Shown: piece after piece, positions 1 through 8,857 of the stretch
Position numbering within the stretch: position 1 is the stretch's first letter
How the letters are laid out: each line of letters opens with the position of its first letter
NCBI GenBank assembly: GCA_030549795.1
Contig: JAUQQO010000011.1
Coordinates: 1-43,443 of the forward strand
Reading direction: 5' to 3'
DNA: 43,443 nucleotides
DNA from: Pseudomonadota bacterium
GTDB lineage: Bacteria > Pseudomonadota > Alphaproteobacteria > Geminicoccales > Geminicoccaceae
Notes under the pieces: model-generated
What the model was told of the DNA's origin: nothing
Databases searched by the model: none
The model's input: only the letters and a program-made list of their open reading frames with translations
Made by a program: the position numbers and the translations under genes

Positions 1-291
1 AATAAGATTGTTGTCGATCCACTCGTGATCCGGCCCGCGTGCGAGAGCTACGAAGGCGTCGTCCCAGTTAGCGTGGTCCTTGGTCGATTTGACGACCATA
101 TCCTCGATGTTGGCGAGAAGATAACGAATGAGGCCCTTCTCGTGCTCCAGTTGGAGGCGGTTTTGTTCACCCGTGGCGTTGATGGTCAACAGCGCGGCGC
201 CGATCGTGGCGAACAGCACGAGGGCGGCGAGCGGAATAATAACCCCAAGCCCCGACCGGTGACGTTGGCTCACGGTGGCGGTCGCCTGCAT
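1..291 (-). CDS. CHASE4-domain membrane sensor, N-terminal part (runs off the left edge)
   Basis: The 97 codons visible run from an ATG at 291 down to base 1 with no stop. Residues about 18-40 form one hydrophobic membrane segment. A segment of CHASE4 type follows, with the typical pattern of a charged helix, then D-x-A-x-W-D-D-A-F near residues 74-80 and a D-H-E-W-I-D-N-N-L stretch at the edge. CHASE4 is an extracytoplasmic sensing domain, usually followed by GGDEF/EAL, histidine kinase or chemotaxis output domains; the output domain lies outside the window. The gene follows moaE on the same strand after 76 bases. A GGAG at 304-301 gives a good ribosome binding site nine bases ahead of the ATG. 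The domain call rests on pattern recognition only. Confidence 0.62.
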   Translation of the reverse strand, partial: MQATATVSQRHRSGLGVIIPLAALVLFATIGAALLTINATGEQNRLQLEHEKGLIRYLLANIEDMVVKSTKDHANWDDAFVALARGPDHEWIDNNLI

Positions 292-295
292 GCTC

Positions 296-325
296 CCGTT
301 CTCCAGCAAGCATCGCGGAGAACGG
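296..325 (-). promoter_or_regulatory. 9-bp hairpin covering the ribosome binding site of the CHASE4 gene
   Basis: Bases 296-304 and 317-325 are perfect inverted repeats with a 12-base loop. On the minus-strand RNA the 3' arm contains the GGAG that serves as ribosome binding site for the ATG at 291, so the folded form would hide it. There is no U-run after it, so it does not look like a terminator for moaE. The repeat is seen; the regulatory role is inference. Confidence 0.35.
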
Positions 326-367
326 TAACCGCCAGGCGTTAATTAAAGATTGAGCGGATCCGCGCGC

Positions 368-820
368 TCAGCGTTCCCAACGCGCCGCGGCCTCTTCGTC
401 GGATGCGCGCGCTTCCACCCAGCGCGCACCGGCGGGGGTTTCCTCGAGCTTCCAGAACGGGGCTTTCGTCTTGAGCCAATCGATCAAGAAGGCGCAGGCT
501 TCGAGCGCGGCGGCGCGGTGCGCGCTTGCAGTCGCCACGAGCACGATCGGTTCGCCCGGCAGCATGCGCCCGACGCGATGGATCACGAGCACGTCGAAAA
601 GCGGCCAGCGCGCCCGCGCTTCCGCCTCGATGCGGGCGAGCTGGCGCTCGGTCATCCCCGGATAATGCTCGAGGGTCATGGCGAGGATTCGCTCCCCGCC
701 GTGTTCGTCGCGCACAAGACCGATGAAGCTCGCGATCGCCCCGACATCCGTGCGGCCGCGGCAGAAGGCGGCGAGTTCGGCACTAGGGTCAAAGGGTGTT
801 TCGACGACGCGGACGGTCAT
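368..820 (-). CDS. moaE: Molybdopterin synthase catalytic subunit MoaE
   Basis: 150 residues, the usual MoaE length. MoaE with the thiocarboxylated MoaD converts cyclic pyranopterin monophosphate to molybdopterin in the cytoplasm. Family features seen: a G-A-I-A-S-F-I-G-x-V-R-D segment near the N terminus, L-E-H-Y-P-x-M, the H-R-V-G-x-M-L-P-G-E segment, and the lysine-rich active-site stretch W-L-K-T-K-A-P-F-W-K. The start chosen is the ATG at 820, which overlaps the moaD stop as ATGA and begins M-T-V-R-V; a longer reading frame upstream only adds sequence out of frame with moaD. It forms the distal end of the uvrC-pgsA-moaD-moaE cluster. Confidence 0.95.
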   Translation of the reverse strand: MTVRVVETPFDPSAELAAFCRGRTDVGAIASFIGLVRDEHGGERILAMTLEHYPGMTERQLARIEAEARARWPLFDVLVIHRVGRMLPGEPIVLVATASAHRAAALEACAFLIDWLKTKAPFWKLEETPAGARWVEARASDEEAAARWER

Positions 821-1068
821 CCACCGGTCACCGGAGGAAAGAAGGCGACTTCGCGCGCGCCCGCAAGCGGCCGGTCGTCGTCGGCGAACTCGTGGTCGAC
901 GGCCGCCTTGACTACGCCGATCGCGGCACAGGCTTCGGCAAAGCGGGGGTGGCGCGATCCGAGCCACCTCTTGAGATCGCCCACCGTGCGCACTTCAGCC
1001 GGCAGCTCGACCTCCTCTTCGCTGCATCCGACGCGCTGTCTGAGCCAAGCGAAATAGCGAATGCGCAT
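817..1068 (-). CDS. moaD: Molybdopterin synthase sulfur-carrier subunit MoaD
   Basis: 83 residues with a ubiquitin-like (ThiS/MoaD) fold pattern and the diagnostic C-terminal Gly-Gly after F-F-P-P-V-T. The C-terminal glycine is adenylated and thiocarboxylated, then donates sulfur within the MoaD-MoaE complex. The start is the ATG at 1068, giving M-R-I-R-Y-F-A-W-L-R, four bases after the pgsA stop. Its TGA overlaps the moaE ATG, consistent with tight co-translation of the two subunits. Confidence 0.95.
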   Translation of the reverse strand: MRIRYFAWLRQRVGCSEEEVELPAEVRTVGDLKRWLGSRHPRFAEACAAIGVVKAAVDHEFADDDRPLAGAREVAFFPPVTGG

Positions 1069-1072
1069 CGTC

Positions 1073-1672
1073 TTACCGCCAAGGGCTCGCCCCGCGCACC
1101 GGGGGAAGGCCCGGCTCACGGGTGGGCTCGTCGCGCATATGCTCGAGACTTTTATGAACATAATCCCAGGCGCTTGCGACCGTCAAGACGGCAGCCAGCC
1201 ACAGGCCCCAACGGCCCACCTCTTCCACAAAGAGCCAGCTCGGCCCGGCGTCGCCCACGATGAGAAAGCCCAAAGCCACCATTTGCACCGCCGTCTTCCA
1301 CTTGGCCAAGCGGCTTACCGGCAAGACGAGCCGCGCTTCTGCGAGATATTCGCGCAGGCCCGAGATCAGGATCTCGCGCAAGAGAATGACGAGCGCGGGC
1401 AACAGCGGTGCCCTATCGAAGCCGACGAGCGCGAGCACGGTTGCGGCGACGAGCAGTTTGTCGGCAACCGGATCGAGCCAGCGTCCCAGGCGCGAGTGCT
1501 GTTTGCGGGTGCGGGCGAGCCAGCCGTCGAGATAGTCGGTGGTGGCCGCGATCACGAAGACTGCGCAGGCGAACCAGCGCGCCCAGGCGCCTTCGAGGTA
1601 GAGCAGGCCCACGAGCAGCGGGATCAGGCCGACCCGGATGAGTGTTAAGAGATTGGGCGGACTGGTCAGCAT
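1073..1672 (-). CDS. pgsA: CDP-diacylglycerol--glycerol-3-phosphate 3-phosphatidyltransferase
   Basis: 199 residues. Makes phosphatidylglycerol phosphate from CDP-diacylglycerol and glycerol 3-phosphate in the inner membrane. The full CDP-alcohol phosphotransferase signature D-x2-D-G-x2-A-R-x8-G-x3-D-x3-D is present near residues 42-65, and several hydrophobic membrane segments follow. Starts at the ATG at 1672 with M-L-T-S-P-P-N-L-L-T-L-I-R, typical of PgsA; 16 bases separate it from the uvrC stop. The cluster uvrC-pgsA-moaD-moaE is a familiar arrangement in alphaproteobacteria. Confidence 0.95.
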   Translation of the reverse strand: MLTSPPNLLTLIRVGLIPLLVGLLYLEGAWARWFACAVFVIAATTDYLDGWLARTRKQHSRLGRWLDPVADKLLVAATVLALVGFDRAPLLPALVILLREILISGLREYLAEARLVLPVSRLAKWKTAVQMVALGFLIVGDAGPSWLFVEEVGRWGLWLAAVLTVASAWDYVHKSLEHMRDEPTREPGLPPVRGASPWR

Positions 1673-1688
1673 CGCACGACCACTTCGT

Positions 1689-3605
1689 TCAGCCGCTGTC
1701 GTGGAAGTGATCGTAGATCGCCCTCGCGACAGCTCGGTTGATGCCGGGCACCCGCTCGAGATCGGCAAGACCAGCCTGCGCGACCGCGCGTGCGGAGCCG
1801 AAATGCTGCAAAAGCGCCCGTTTGCGCCGCGCGCCGACCCCCGGGATCCCATCCAGCACCGAGCGGCGCGCTTCTTTGGCGCGTCGGCTGCGGTGCGTCG
1901 CGATGGCGAAGCGGTGGGCCTCGTCGCGCAGCCGCTGCAGGAAGTAAAGAACAGGATCGCGCGGGTCCAGGGCAAACGGTTCGCGACCCGTCATGAAGAA
2001 ACGCTCGCGCCCCGCCTCGCGCTCGGGGCCCTTGGCGATGGCGAGGACCGGCAGATCGGTCAAGCCGAGTTCGTCGAGCACAGCACGGGCGGCATTGAGC
2101 TGGCCCGCACCGCCGTCGACGATGACGAGATCGGGCCGGGTGCCGCTGTCCTGCTCGCCCTGCTCGCTCACCAGGCGCGCAAAGCGCCGCCTCAGCACCT
2201 CGCGCAGCATGGCGTAATCATCGCCGGGAGCGAGCTCGCTGCTCTTGATGCGGAACGTCCGATAGGCGCGCCGGTCGAACCCTTCGCGCCCGGCGACGAT
2301 GAACACGCCGACGGCGTGGGCGCCCTGGACATGGCTGTTGTCGTAGACCTCGATGCGCTCGGGTGGGGCCTCGAGCCCGAGCCGATCGGCGAGTTCCGCG
2401 AGCAGCTCGGCTTGGGTCCCGAGCTCGGCAATTCGGCGCGCGAGCGCTTCCTTGGCGTTTCTGAGCGCGAGCTCGAGCAACCGGCGCTTCTCGCCGCGTT
2501 GCGGCACGCGCAAGCTGACCTTGCGACCGGCGGATAAGGAGAGCGCATCCGCCATCAGCTCTGCTTCCGGTATCGGCTCGGAGAGCAACAACAAAGGCGG
2601 AGCCTGCCGTTCGGCATAGAACTGGGCGATGAAGGCCTGGAGGATCTCGCCCGCCTCGCTGTCCTTGGTATGGGCGGGAAAATAGGCGCGATTGCCGTAG
2701 TTGCGCCCGTCTCGGTAAAAAAAGACTTGGATACAGGCCAAGGGGCCTTGGACGACGAGGGCGATCACATCGGCATCGCCGACCGCATCGGTGTTGATTT
2801 CCTGCTGAGACTGCACGTGCGCAAGAGCTTTGAGGCGGTCGCGAAACACGGCCGCGGTCTCGAAATCCAAGCGGTCGGCCGCTTCCATCATCTCCTGCTT
2901 TAAACGCTCCTGCACTTCCCGTGACCGGCCGGATAGAAACTCGCGTACCTCGTCGACGAGCCGGGCATAGGCTTCGGGCTCGATACGGCCGACGCAGGGC
3001 GCCGAACAGCGTTTGATCTGATAGAGAAGGCAGGGGCGCGAGCGGCTCTCAAAGACGCTGTCCGAGCAGGAGCGCAACGGGAAGGCGCGCAAGAGCGCGT
3101 TGAGGGTGGCGTTCACCGCTCCAGCCGAGGCGAACGGGCCGAAATACTCGGTGTTCGGCTTCTTGCTCCCGCGATATTTGAAAAGCTGCGGGAAAGGATG
3201 ATCGTGCCGCAGCGCGATGTAGGGGAAGCTCTTATCATCGCGCAACACGATGTTGAAGGGCGGACGATAGCGCTTGATGAGATTGGCCTCGAGCAACAGC
3301 GCTTCGACTTCGCTGTTGGTCGTGATGACTTCGAGACTACGGGTGAGCGCCACCATCCGCTGCAGCCGGGCCGGCAATTTCTGCGGATGCGCATAGGCGG
3401 CGACGCGTTTTTTGAGCGAGCTCGCCTTGCCCACGTAGAGGACCTGACCCTTGTGGTCGAGCATCCGGTACACCCCGGGCTCGTTGGGCAAGGTCTGCAG
3501 TTGCCGGCGGATGAGCGCGGCTCCACTTGCCGGCTCGAGCGGTGCCTCGCCAGCCGGCTCCGGTTCCGCCACCGCTTGAGTGGGCTCGATAAGGTCCTGG
3601 CTCAT
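1689..3605 (-). CDS. uvrC: Excinuclease ABC subunit C
   Basis: 638 residues, normal for UvrC, which makes both incisions in nucleotide excision repair together with UvrA and UvrB. Domains in order: GIY-YIG nuclease near residues 35-115 (P-G-V-Y-R-M, then V-L-Y-V-G-K-A), a Cys-containing middle part (R-P-C-L-L-Y-Q-I-K-R-C), a UVR motif with the D-F-E-T-A-A segment, the RNase H-like C nuclease (V-Y-D-N-S-H-V-Q-G and L-V-I-V-D-G-G), and a helix-hairpin-helix pair at the end. I chose the ATG at 3605 (M-S-Q-D-L); a TTG at 3641 is in frame but lies in the hairpin region. No strong Shine-Dalgarno is seen, so the start is uncertain by 12 codons. Confidence 0.95.
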   Translation of the reverse strand: MSQDLIEPTQAVAEPEPAGEAPLEPASGAALIRRQLQTLPNEPGVYRMLDHKGQVLYVGKASSLKKRVAAYAHPQKLPARLQRMVALTRSLEVITTNSEVEALLLEANLIKRYRPPFNIVLRDDKSFPYIALRHDHPFPQLFKYRGSKKPNTEYFGPFASAGAVNATLNALLRAFPLRSCSDSVFESRSRPCLLYQIKRCSAPCVGRIEPEAYARLVDEVREFLSGRSREVQERLKQEMMEAADRLDFETAAVFRDRLKALAHVQSQQEINTDAVGDADVIALVVQGPLACIQVFFYRDGRNYGNRAYFPAHTKDSEAGEILQAFIAQFYAERQAPPLLLLSEPIPEAELMADALSLSAGRKVSLRVPQRGEKRRLLELALRNAKEALARRIAELGTQAELLAELADRLGLEAPPERIEVYDNSHVQGAHAVGVFIVAGREGFDRRAYRTFRIKSSELAPGDDYAMLREVLRRRFARLVSEQGEQDSGTRPDLVIVDGGAGQLNAARAVLDELGLTDLPVLAIAKGPEREAGRERFFMTGREPFALDPRDPVLYFLQRLRDEAHRFAIATHRSRRAKEARRSVLDGIPGVGARRKRALLQHFGSARAVAQAGLADLERVPGINRAVARAIYDHFHDSG

Positions 3606-3641
3606 CGACCGATTTGTGGGATGACGGGCGGCGCGGGTCAA

Positions 3642-3662
3642 GCGGGGGGCTAAGCCCCCCGC
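3642..3662. terminator. GC-rich hairpin between the DUF305 gene and uvrC
   Basis: Bases 3642-3650 and 3654-3662 form a perfect 9-bp stem with a TAA loop. It lies just past the stop of the DUF305 gene and ahead of uvrC. A T-rich stretch follows only on the plus strand, so as a minus-strand terminator it lacks a proper U-run. It may act as a weak terminator or processing site. Confidence 0.4.
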
Positions 3663-3669
3663 TCTTCCT

Positions 3670-4161
3670 TTATTTAGCGAGGCGCTCGAGGATCGCCCGC
3701 ATCTGAGCGATCTCGGCTTCCTGGGTGCGCACGATCTCTTCCGCCAACTTCCGCACCTCCGGGTCCTTGCCGAAGGCGAGGACGACGCGCGCCATGTCGA
3801 TCGCGCCTTGGTGGTGCGGGATCATGCCTTTGAGAAAGTCGACGTCGGCATCGCCGGTATAGGCGATGTCCATCTCCCGGTGCATCTTAGCGTTGGCCGC
3901 TTTGAAAGCAGCGGTTGCAGGGGAATCGGCCGCCGCTGCCGCAGGCCCGTGGTGAGGTCCGTGGCCGGGCATCGCCGGCATCGCGCCGCCCATGCCGGGC
4001 CCGTGCGGCATGGCGTGGGGCATTCCGTGCGGCATGGGGCCAGGCATCCCTTGAGCCTGGCGGATCTCCATCGCGGGGTGATGGCCGCCCTGCGGCAGCG
4101 CGTCAGACGCGATGGACGCAGAGGCCAGCGCACCGAGGGCAGCGATCGCAATTCGCTTCAT
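3670..4161 (-). CDS. DUF305 family exported protein with Met/His-rich linker
   Basis: 163 residues. An N-terminal signal peptide (residues 1 to about 22) leads into a low-complexity linker at about 25-78 built of repeated M-P-H-G and P-M-P-H-G units, then a DUF305 four-helix domain with M-H-R-E-M and the hallmark M-I-P-H-H-Q-G-A-I-D-M-A. DUF305 proteins sit in the ferritin-like superfamily and often appear near copper resistance genes; the His and Met content fits periplasmic Cu(I)/Cu(II) binding (inference). The ATG at 4161 has a strong ribosome binding site (GAGGAGG). A small secreted Cys-containing protein lies 70 bases upstream on the same strand. Confidence 0.88.
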   Translation of the reverse strand: MKRIAIAALGALASASIASDALPQGGHHPAMEIRQAQGMPGPMPHGMPHAMPHGPGMGGAMPAMPGHGPHHGPAAAAADSPATAAFKAANAKMHREMDIAYTGDADVDFLKGMIPHHQGAIDMARVVLAFGKDPEVRKLAEEIVRTQEAEIAQMRAILERLAK

Positions 4162-4231
4162 CCTTCCCTCCTCGGGGATGTCGAACGGTTGCTCATCACG
4201 CTAAAGACAACGGGCGGAGATCGCCCGGGGC

Positions 4232-4594
4232 TTACAGAAACGGAGAGGCCGGCGGGGGTCGCCAAGGAGTGGAAGCGAAGAGCGGTGCGTGCAGCGTGAG
4301 CGCGGCGAGCGGATAGCCGCCGCGCGCGGTCGCTTGCATCTCCGGCCCCGCAGAGGGCGGGAGGATCGCCGCGCAGTGCACCACACAGGCGCCGGGCGGA
4401 CGGCAGCAGGGGCTCTCTTCCGCGCTCGCCGAAACGGGCGCGTGCCAGGCGCGCGCAATCGACTGCAGGGGCGCGAGCGCCGCCTCCGCCCCGGCGTCGT
4501 TGAAACGGAAGCAGCTGTGCGCCGGCTCCACATCGAGCCAGGTGAGCGCCGCGAGCGCAAGCGCCAGGATCACCATGGGCAGCCGGCCACACAT
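4232..4594 (-). CDS. Small secreted or membrane-anchored Cys-containing protein, unrecognised
   Basis: 120 residues from the ATG at 4594; a GTG 36 bases further up is also possible. Residues about 7-20 are hydrophobic (V-I-L-A-L-A-L-A-A-L) and serve as a signal peptide or anchor. After it come a Cys at 28, then a tight cluster S-P-C-C-R-P-P-G-A-C-V-V-H-C, and a C-terminal tail ending in W-R-P-P-P-A-S-P-F-L. I do not recognise the family. The Cys/His cluster and the position directly ahead of the Met/His-rich DUF305 gene suggest a shared role with metals, but that is inference. The ribosome binding site is weak. Confidence 0.6.
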   Translation of the reverse strand: MCGRLPMVILALALAALTWLDVEPAHSCFRFNDAGAEAALAPLQSIARAWHAPVSASAEESPCCRPPGACVVHCAAILPPSAGPEMQATARGGYPLAALTLHAPLFASTPWRPPPASPFL

Positions 4595-4649
4595 AGAACG
4601 TTTTCTAGAAGAGTCGGGCTGTCCTGTCACGGCATCTCGATGCCCGTAC

Positions 4650-5561
4650 TCACGGTGACGGCGCCCAGATCATGAGCAAAACCGCAGCCGCCACCAAGAG
4701 CTGTCCCAAAAGCTCGCGTCTGCTCGCGCGCTCGTTGAAGACGCCGCGGCCAATGAGCAGCGCGATCAGCATCTCGATGAGCCCGACGGTGCGTACCGCT
4801 GCTGCCGGAGCGAGGGAGAAAGCGGTGAACCAGCCGGCCGAGGCCAAGGCCCCAAGGGTTCCTGCGCCAAGCGCGCTACGCCAACGGCGCGCTAAGCGCA
4901 TGAGCACACCCGGATCGCGAAGCAGAAGCCAGAGCAAAAGGATCGAGCTCTGCAACGCGAGCGCGAGGAGCAAGGTCCAGCTCGCGGCGAGCAGCGAACC
5001 CGCGCCACCTGCGGCGAGAATGGCGGCGCGATAGGCAACAGCGGCGAGCGCAAAGCCCACACCGATCGCAAGCCCGCGCAGGGCAAGTGCCCGCACCGGA
5101 CGGCTCAAAAGCGCCCGCATCCGCTCTGCGGAAAGCAATATCAGGCCCAAAGTGGCCAAGAGCACTGCAAACCATCCCGCAACACCTAAGCGGTCGCCCA
5201 AGAATAGCCAGCCGGCGAGACCGATGAGCAGGATCTCGGTCTTGGACCAGGCGATGCCGACGGCGAAATTGCGCCGCTCCATGACCTCGAGGAGGAAGAA
5301 GGTGGCAAGGATCTGGGCGATGGCGCCGATCGGCAACCAAAAGAGCAACGCGGGCGGGAAGAAGGCGAGTTCCTGCGGGGCGAGGATCGAAGCGAGAGCG
5401 AAAAAGGCGGCGCTCGCCGGCAGGCCGAAGAGAAAGCGCACGGCGGTCGCCCCGACTTGGCCGAGCTCGGCGATGAGACCGCGCTGGAGCGCGTTGCGCA
5501 GGGTCTGGGCAGCGGCGGCGCCGATCGTGAGCGGGATCCACAGCCAAAAGGGCAGGCTCAC
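4650..5561 (-). CDS. EamA/DMT family permease
   Basis: 303 residues with about ten hydrophobic segments in two halves, the layout of drug/metabolite transporter (EamA) permeases. A V-M-E-R-R-N-F-A-V-G-I-A-W-S-K-T-E segment ends the first half and L-A-P-A-A-A-V-R-T-V-G-L-I-E-M occurs in the second. Substrate cannot be read from the sequence. It begins at a GTG (5561) whose GTGA overlaps the stop of lolD, so it is translated with the lolD-lolC-proS group. Confidence 0.85.
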   Translation of the reverse strand: MSLPFWLWIPLTIGAAAAQTLRNALQRGLIAELGQVGATAVRFLFGLPASAAFFALASILAPQELAFFPPALLFWLPIGAIAQILATFFLLEVMERRNFAVGIAWSKTEILLIGLAGWLFLGDRLGVAGWFAVLLATLGLILLSAERMRALLSRPVRALALRGLAIGVGFALAAVAYRAAILAAGGAGSLLAASWTLLLALALQSSILLLWLLLRDPGVLMRLARRWRSALGAGTLGALASAGWFTAFSLAPAAAVRTVGLIEMLIALLIGRGVFNERASRRELLGQLLVAAAVLLMIWAPSP

Positions 5562-6244
5562 TTGGCCAGTGGCTCCACCCGCCCGTCGACAAGGCGCCAG
5601 ATTTGATCGGTGCGGCGGGCGAGTTCGGGATCGTGGGTGACGATGAGCACCGCAGTTCCGGCTTCGCGCGCCACTTCGAGCAAGAGTGCGAAGACCTCTT
5701 CGGCGGTATGCGGGTCGAGGTTGCCCGTCGGTTCGTCGGCGAGCAGAAGGCCCGGTTGGTTGGCGAGCGCACGCGCGATCGCCACCCGCTGTTGTTCGCC
5801 GCCGCTTAGGCGCCCGGGACGGTGGTGCAGGCGCTCGCCGAGGCCCAAGCGGGTCAACAGCGCACGCGCGCGCTCGGCGGCCGAGCGCCAGCCGGTCCCG
5901 GCCAGGAGCTGGGGCAGGACGACGTTCTCGAGCGCCGAAAAATCGGCCAAGAGATTGTGGAACTGGTAGACGAAGCCGATGCGCGCGCGCCGGATCCGCG
6001 TCCGCTCGGCATCCGAGAGCCGGCTCGCGGCGCGGCCGTCGATCAAGACCTCACCGGCACTCGGCCGCTCGAGCAGCCCGGCGATATGCAGGAGCGTGGA
6101 TTTGCCGGAGCCCGAGGGGCCGACGAGCGCGGCGAGGGTTCCCGAGGCGAGCTCGAGGTCGACGCCTTTGAGCACCTCGAGGGTGAGGCTGCCCTGCACG
6201 AAGCTCCGCCGAACCCCGATCAAACGCAGGACCGGCGGGCTCAT
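5558..6244 (-). CDS. lolD: Lipoprotein-releasing system ATP-binding protein LolD
   Basis: 228 residues. ATPase of the LolCDE ABC complex that pulls outer-membrane lipoproteins from the inner membrane and hands them to LolA. Seen: Walker [11 protein letters not shown]-loop V-Y-Q-F-H-N-L-L, signature [14 protein letters not shown], Walker [14 protein letters not shown]-loop V-T-H-D. The Q-F-H-N-L-L-x-x-F motif is typical of LolD. The ATG at 6244 overlaps the lolC TGA (ATGA); a much longer frame upstream lies inside lolC and was discarded. Confidence 0.93.
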   Translation of the reverse strand: MSPPVLRLIGVRRSFVQGSLTLEVLKGVDLELASGTLAALVGPSGSGKSTLLHIAGLLERPSAGEVLIDGRAASRLSDAERTRIRRARIGFVYQFHNLLADFSALENVVLPQLLAGTGWRSAAERARALLTRLGLGERLHHRPGRLSGGEQQRVAIARALANQPGLLLADEPTGNLDPHTAEEVFALLLEVAREAGTAVLIVTHDPELARRTDQIWRLVDGRVEPLAK

Positions 6245-7485
6245 TCGTAGCGGAGCACTTCGACCGGATCGAGCCGAGCGGCCCGAAAGGCCGGATAGAT
6301 CGTGGCGAGGAACGAGAGGATAAGCCCCATCGCCACCACATTCGCGGTGCTCGCGAATTCGACGCGGGCGGGAAGCTGTGAGAGGAAGCGGATCTCCGCC
6401 GCCCACAGCTCGGCGCCGCTTAAGGATTCGAGCCACAGGCGGATGGTGTCGATGTTGAGGGCGAAGGCAAGGCCAAGAACAAGGCCGAGTGCCGTGCCGA
6501 CGAGGCCCAGAGTCGAGCCGGCGAGCAAAAAGATGCGCACCACCGCTGCGCGCGTCGCCCCCACGGTGCGCAGGACTGCGATGTCGCGTCCCTTAGAGCG
6601 CACGAGCATGGTAAGGCCAGTAACGATGTTGAAGGCCGCGACCAGGATAATGAGCGTCAAGATCAAGAACATCACATTGCGCTCGGTTTCCAGCGCGGCG
6701 AAGAAGTGTCGGTTGAGCTGTTGCCAGTCGACAAGTCTTCCGGTCCCGCTCGCGGCGGCGAGAAGCGCCGGGCGTAGACGCCCGATCGCTTCCGGATCGT
6801 CGACCATGATCTCGATCGCCGAGACGCGCCCCTGCAGATCGAAATAGATCTGGGCGTCTTCAAGACCGATGAAGACGAAGCTCGAATCGTACTCCCACAT
6901 CCCGACTTCGAAGATCGCCGCCACTTCGAAGCTCTGGATGCGCGGGACCATGCCGAAGGGGGTCGGGGTGCCGCGCGGGGAGATGAGCGCGATCTTGGAC
7001 CCCAAAGAGAGGCCCATGCGCAGCGCAAGGCGCGAACCTACGGCGATCCGCCCGCGCTCGCCGAGCCGCTCGAGATCGCCCTGTTTGACCGCTTGGGCGA
7101 AGATCGCGCGGGCGGCGAGCTCGTGCGGGCGCACCCCGCGCACCACCACCCCCGAGGCCACCCCGCTCGCGGTGGCCATCACCTGGCCCTCGACGTAGGG
7201 AGTCGCCTCGATCACCCCCGGCACGCGGCGCAGGCGCTCAGCGAGCAGGTCGAACTCGGCGAGGCCTTCGGGTCCGGCGACGAGCGAGGCATGGCCGTTA
7301 AAGCCGAGCACGCGGCCCAAGAGCTCGTGGCGGAAGCCGTTCATGACCGCGAGCACGACAATAAGCGTGCCCACCCCCAAGGCGATGCCGATGAGCGCGA
7401 AGGCGGCGACGAGGGAGACGAACCCTTCGCCCTTGCGTGGTCGAAGATAGCGCAGGGCGATCAGCCGCTCGGCAGGGCCGAACAT
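6241..7485 (-). CDS. lolC: Lipoprotein-releasing system permease LolC/LolE
   Basis: 414 residues. Membrane subunit of the LolCDE transporter. Four membrane segments: one near residues 22-48 (V-S-L-V-A-A-F-A-L-I-G-I), a large periplasmic domain, and three at the C-terminal end. The N-terminal motif A-V-M-N-G-F-R-x-E-L-L and the C-terminal [18 protein letters not shown] are diagnostic for the family. Only one permease gene is present, as is common in alphaproteobacteria. The ATG directly abuts the proS stop (TGAATG). Confidence 0.93.
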   Translation of the reverse strand: MFGPAERLIALRYLRPRKGEGFVSLVAAFALIGIALGVGTLIVVLAVMNGFRHELLGRVLGFNGHASLVAGPEGLAEFDLLAERLRRVPGVIEATPYVEGQVMATASGVASGVVVRGVRPHELAARAIFAQAVKQGDLERLGERGRIAVGSRLALRMGLSLGSKIALISPRGTPTPFGMVPRIQSFEVAAIFEVGMWEYDSSFVFIGLEDAQIYFDLQGRVSAIEIMVDDPEAIGRLRPALLAAASGTGRLVDWQQLNRHFFAALETERNVMFLILTLIILVAAFNIVTGLTMLVRSKGRDIAVLRTVGATRAAVVRIFLLAGSTLGLVGTALGLVLGLAFALNIDTIRLWLESLSGAELWAAEIRFLSQLPARVEFASTANVVAMGLILSFLATIYPAFRAARLDPVEVLRYE

Positions 7486-8775
7486 TCACGCCGCAAGACG
7501 CGCGAGCAACGCTTCCGGGGTGAGCTCCGCGCGCTCGCCGCTCCGCCGGATCTTGAGCTCGACTTTGCCTTCTTTGATCCCGCGCGGGCCGACGGTGACC
7601 TGATAGGGCAGCCCGATCAGATCCATGGTGGCGAATTTGGCCCCCGCGCGCTCGTCGCGATCATCGTAGAGCACTTCGACCTTGGCCGCCAACAGCCGCC
7701 CGTAGAGCTCATCGGCCATCGCGGTGCAGGCGGGATCATCGGGGCGCAGATTGATGAGGCCAACCTTAAAGGGCGCTACCGATTCGGGCCACACGATCCC
7801 GTGTTCGTCGTGGTGGGCTTCGATGATCGCGCCCACGAGCCGCGAGACGCCGATGCCGTAGGATCCCATCTCGACCTCGATCTCACGGTCGTCGGGGCCG
7901 GTTACGGTGGCGCGCATCGGCTTGGAGTATTTGGTTCCGAAATAGAAGATATGGCCAACTTCGATCCCGCGTCCCGTCCGAAGCCGCTCCGGCGGAACCG
8001 GACAATTAGCGGGATCGTGTTTGTCGTCGGTAGCGGCGTAAAGGCTCTTGAGCTTTTCGATATCGAGATCGTCGGCACTAAAATCGATTTCTTCGAAAGC
8101 CTGGTCGTAGAACACGTGGCTTTCGCCGGTCTTGGCAAGGATCTGGAATTCGTGGCTCATGTTGCCGCCGATGGGTCCCGATTCGGCCTGCATGGGAATG
8201 GCGGTAAGACCCATGCGGCGGAAGGTACGCAGATAAGCCACGAACATATTATCATAAGACTTGCGCGCAGCTTCGGCGTCGATATCGAAGCTGTACGCGT
8301 CTTTCATGAGAAACTCGCGGCCGCGCATCACACCATAGCGCGGACGAATTTCGTCACGGAACTTCCATTGGATATGGTAGAGGTTGAGCGGCAGCTGCCG
8401 ATAGCTCCTCACATGCCGGCGGAAGATGTCGGTGACGTTTTCTTCGTTGGTGGGCCCATAGACCATCTTCCGCTCGTGCCGGTCGAGGATGCGCAGCATC
8501 TCGGGACCATAGGCGTCCCACCGTCCGCTCTCGATCCACAGATCGGCGGGTTGGATGGTCGGCATGAGGATCTCGATCGCTCCTGCGCGATCCATCTCTT
8601 CGCGCACGATCTGCTCGACTTTCTTGAGCACCCGAAAGCCGAGCGGCAGCCAGTTGTAGATGCCGGCCGCGAGCTGCTGGATCATGCCGGCCCGCAACAT
8701 GAGCCGGTGCGAAACGATCTCGGCTTCGGCCGGCGCCTCTTTGAGCACGGGCAAAAAGTACCGGGTCAAGCGCAT
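7486..8775 (-). CDS. proS: Prolyl-tRNA synthetase, short alphaproteobacterial type
   Basis: 429 residues. Class II synthetase charging tRNA(Pro). Motif 2 ([17 protein letters not shown]-x-M-K-D-A-Y-S-F) and motif 3 ([10 protein letters not shown]) are clear, with a C-terminal anticodon-binding domain ending in I-R-R-S-G-E. The roughly 180-residue editing insertion of E. coli-type ProRS is missing; a short linker sits there instead, as in alphaproteobacterial enzymes, so Ala-tRNA(Pro) editing must come from elsewhere. The start at 8775 (M-R-L-T-R-Y-F) matches the family N terminus. Confidence 0.95.
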   Translation of the reverse strand: MRLTRYFLPVLKEAPAEAEIVSHRLMLRAGMIQQLAAGIYNWLPLGFRVLKKVEQIVREEMDRAGAIEILMPTIQPADLWIESGRWDAYGPEMLRILDRHERKMVYGPTNEENVTDIFRRHVRSYRQLPLNLYHIQWKFRDEIRPRYGVMRGREFLMKDAYSFDIDAEAARKSYDNMFVAYLRTFRRMGLTAIPMQAESGPIGGNMSHEFQILAKTGESHVFYDQAFEEIDFSADDLDIEKLKSLYAATDDKHDPANCPVPPERLRTGRGIEVGHIFYFGTKYSKPMRATVTGPDDREIEVEMGSYGIGVSRLVGAIIEAHHDEHGIVWPESVAPFKVGLINLRPDDPACTAMADELYGRLLAAKVEVLYDDRDERAGAKFATMDLIGLPYQVTVGPRGIKEGKVELKIRRSGERAELTPEALLARLAA

Positions 8776-8857
8776 GGGACGCGGGCTCGTTGGGGAAGGC
8801 CGGCGCACTCTAGTAGCCGGCTTTCGCCCCCGCAACGTGGAGGCGCCATGCTCGTGC

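Noticed and set aside
3642-3662. Strong intrinsic terminator for the DUF305 gene
   Set aside because: The stem is perfect, but on the minus strand no U-run follows; kept only as a weak terminator call.
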